Positions 62,671 through 64,000 of a stretch of DNA of 64,000 nt are shown piece by piece. Source of the DNA: Antedon mediterranea. Taxonomy: Eukaryota; Echinodermata; Crinoidea; Comatulida; Antedonidae. Each line of letters begins with the position of its first letter. Position 1 is the stretch's first letter. Made by a program: the position numbers and the translations under genes. Below the pieces are notes generated by a model. It made no database searches and had not been told where the DNA came from. It worked only from the letters and a program-made list of their open reading frames with translations. The stretch is taken from positions 25,159,795-25,223,794 of the forward strand of contig NC_092670.1 in NCBI RefSeq assembly GCF_964355755.1. Direction: 5' to 3'.

Positions 62671-63694
62671 GTAAGTATTATTAGATTCAACGTATTAGAT
62701 ATTGATAAAAAAAAATTATATTGATAATAGTATTTAATTTTTTCAAATTTTAAACCTCAACATTTATATTATAACTGCACAAAAAGTGATGGTTAAAAAG
62801 CAGTGAGGTAAAATTTATAGGGTGTCCAGAAGACTAAGATATCTTTTATGTCTTCTTCTAGATGTTTTTTGTTAGACACCCATCGGGTTTAAAAAAAATA
62901 AGACTTAAGAGTGCTTGTCACCAAAAATCAGACATATTCGTAATTTAGTGGCAAGGGTCAAAATTTCGAATTGGCTCATATTTTGCACATTGGTAGACCT
63001 TGATGTAAGGAAACCTGATGTGTAGTTTGTTTGGTAAAATATCGCTTAGTTTTCGAGAAAATCGAAAAATAACAATTTTCGGCCAATTTTGTTAATTTTT
63101 GGTGTATAATTTACATTAAGTTTAACAGCCTCTGGAAGCCAAACGTAGCTACCTAGCGTTTTAATATTTTACACTTATGTTAACTAGCATCTTGAAAATA
63201 ATTTAGTGAAGTTTCAAAAAATTTGATGAAATTCTAAGATTTTTACTAATTAATTACAAATTAGCATATATAAAACTCATAAAAAGTAGGGTAAAAACAA
63301 ACGCATTTTTTTTCATGTGCGACGAATTTTTTTAAATAAAAAAATCATCAATCTAAAGTTTAGATACTAATATTTATGAATCAAGTAAAAAAAAATTGGG
63401 GAAACTATTTTGCGCTCCGCGCCAGAGCCACAAAGTTGTAAGAAATTCAAAGATTTTATCTGTCGGCAAGATCAATCAGATGTACCTATTGTTTTCTATT
63501 TACAGATTTAAGGTAAATTTTACTAAGAGAAACAAACTTTATAGGTAAACTGAAAGGTCCTGAATAATTTGGAATCACGTTTTCATATAAACACAAACTA
63601 AAAATATATTTCTAGTAAAATTTAAACGACTAACCCATGATGAAATTAAGCATTTACTATCTGAGCTCAACATTATAACTCGCTTAGCTTCATC
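62671..63694. other. Downstream myosin intron
   Basis: AT-rich. There is an imperfect inverted run AGAAGACTAAGATATC/TTTTATGTCTTCT at 62829-62863. No exon continuing the phase-2 frame was found, so the next myosin exon is probably beyond 64000. Confidence 0.4.
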
Positions 63695-63868
63695 AAGCCT
63701 GTTATGTTTTCCACAAGGTGAATTTATTCGCGCGAATTGAACATTTTTTGCACTATACGCGCGCATGCGCAGTTTATTTTTTATCAACAAAGTGTTCCAT
63801 TGGGCGTGCGCGTATATGCGAAAATGTTTGATTTGCGCGAATAATTTTGCCTAGTGGAAAACAGGCTT
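63695..63868. mobile_element. MITE with AAGCCTGTTTTCCAC ends
   Basis: Inverted ends: left AAGCCTG-TTAT-GTTTTCCAC, right complement AAGCCTGTTTTCCACTAGG. Subterminal AATTTATTCGCGCGAAT faces ATTCGCGCAAATC-type sequence. The terminal motif is like that of the MITE at 7257-7526 (AAGCCTGGTTTCCAT), suggesting related families. Confidence 0.65.
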
Positions 63869-64000
63869 TACAACATAATGTTCTTATCTTCTCATATAGG
63901 GAGTTTTCACACGAGCACGTTAACGCTATTTTCCAAGCTCCGCCCACTTTGTAAACAACTTGATCTGTGCGTGCGCAAGCATTACGAAAAACTTTAGTTA
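63869..64000. other. Right-edge DNA
   Basis: GGGAGTTTTCACACGAGCACG at 63900 looks like another transposon end cut by the window edge. Nothing coding is seen. Confidence 0.3.

Overview
This is a 64 kb piece of an AT-rich, intron-rich animal genome. It holds split genes with GT-AG introns, secreted and membrane receptors of animal type, and many decayed transposons, SINEs and LINEs. The genes (a TNFR-type death receptor, a C-type-lectin adhesion GPCR, a carbohydrate sulfotransferase, an unconventional myosin, a TRIM-NHL relic), a chimeric 5S-tRNA SINE and the very common palindrome TAGGCCTA suggest a marine deuterostome, perhaps an echinoderm. That placement is inference; the sequence alone does not fix the species.

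Layout. Positions 436-2120 (+) hold the 3' part of a galactose-3-O-sulfotransferase-like gene. Positions 10208-2561 (-) hold the 5' half of a SCPEP1-like serine carboxypeptidase, with two homologous, same-phase, same-length copies of one exon; its 3' half, including the catalytic serine, is outside the window. Positions 12919-18530 (+) hold a complete 7-exon death receptor (322 aa). Positions 18.9-23.5 kb hold a duplicated, decayed copy of the first two exons of the next gene, split by a 1.85 kb hAT element. Positions 23808-30325 (+) hold a complete 11-exon adhesion GPCR (844 aa: signal peptide, C-type lectin domain, Thr/Pro-rich linker, GAIN, GPS, seven membrane helices). From about 31.5 kb to beyond the right edge runs one large unconventional myosin gene (23 phase-compatible coding exons seen, 950 codons, 3' end missing).

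The myosin introns carry much of the mobile DNA: a tRNA-type SINE, a 5S-tRNA chimeric SINE, a 308 bp palindromic MITE, a 1.5 kb foldback element with tandem-repeat arms, an antisense TRIM-NHL pseudogene interrupted by a second hAT element, two pogo-like elements and a 1.6 kb element with GGGGCGGATCCAG ends.

How the genes relate. The death receptor and the lectin-GPCR lie next to each other on the same strand and both have the form of cell-surface recognition or signalling receptors. No operon-like or pathway link can be claimed. The myosin keeps a normal P-loop but has lost the switch II glycine and glutamate, so it is probably a non-hydrolysing actin-binding pseudo-motor, perhaps of the Dachs (class XX) type. 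All exon boundaries were worked out by hand from splice signals, reading phase and family resemblance. No alignment or search was run.
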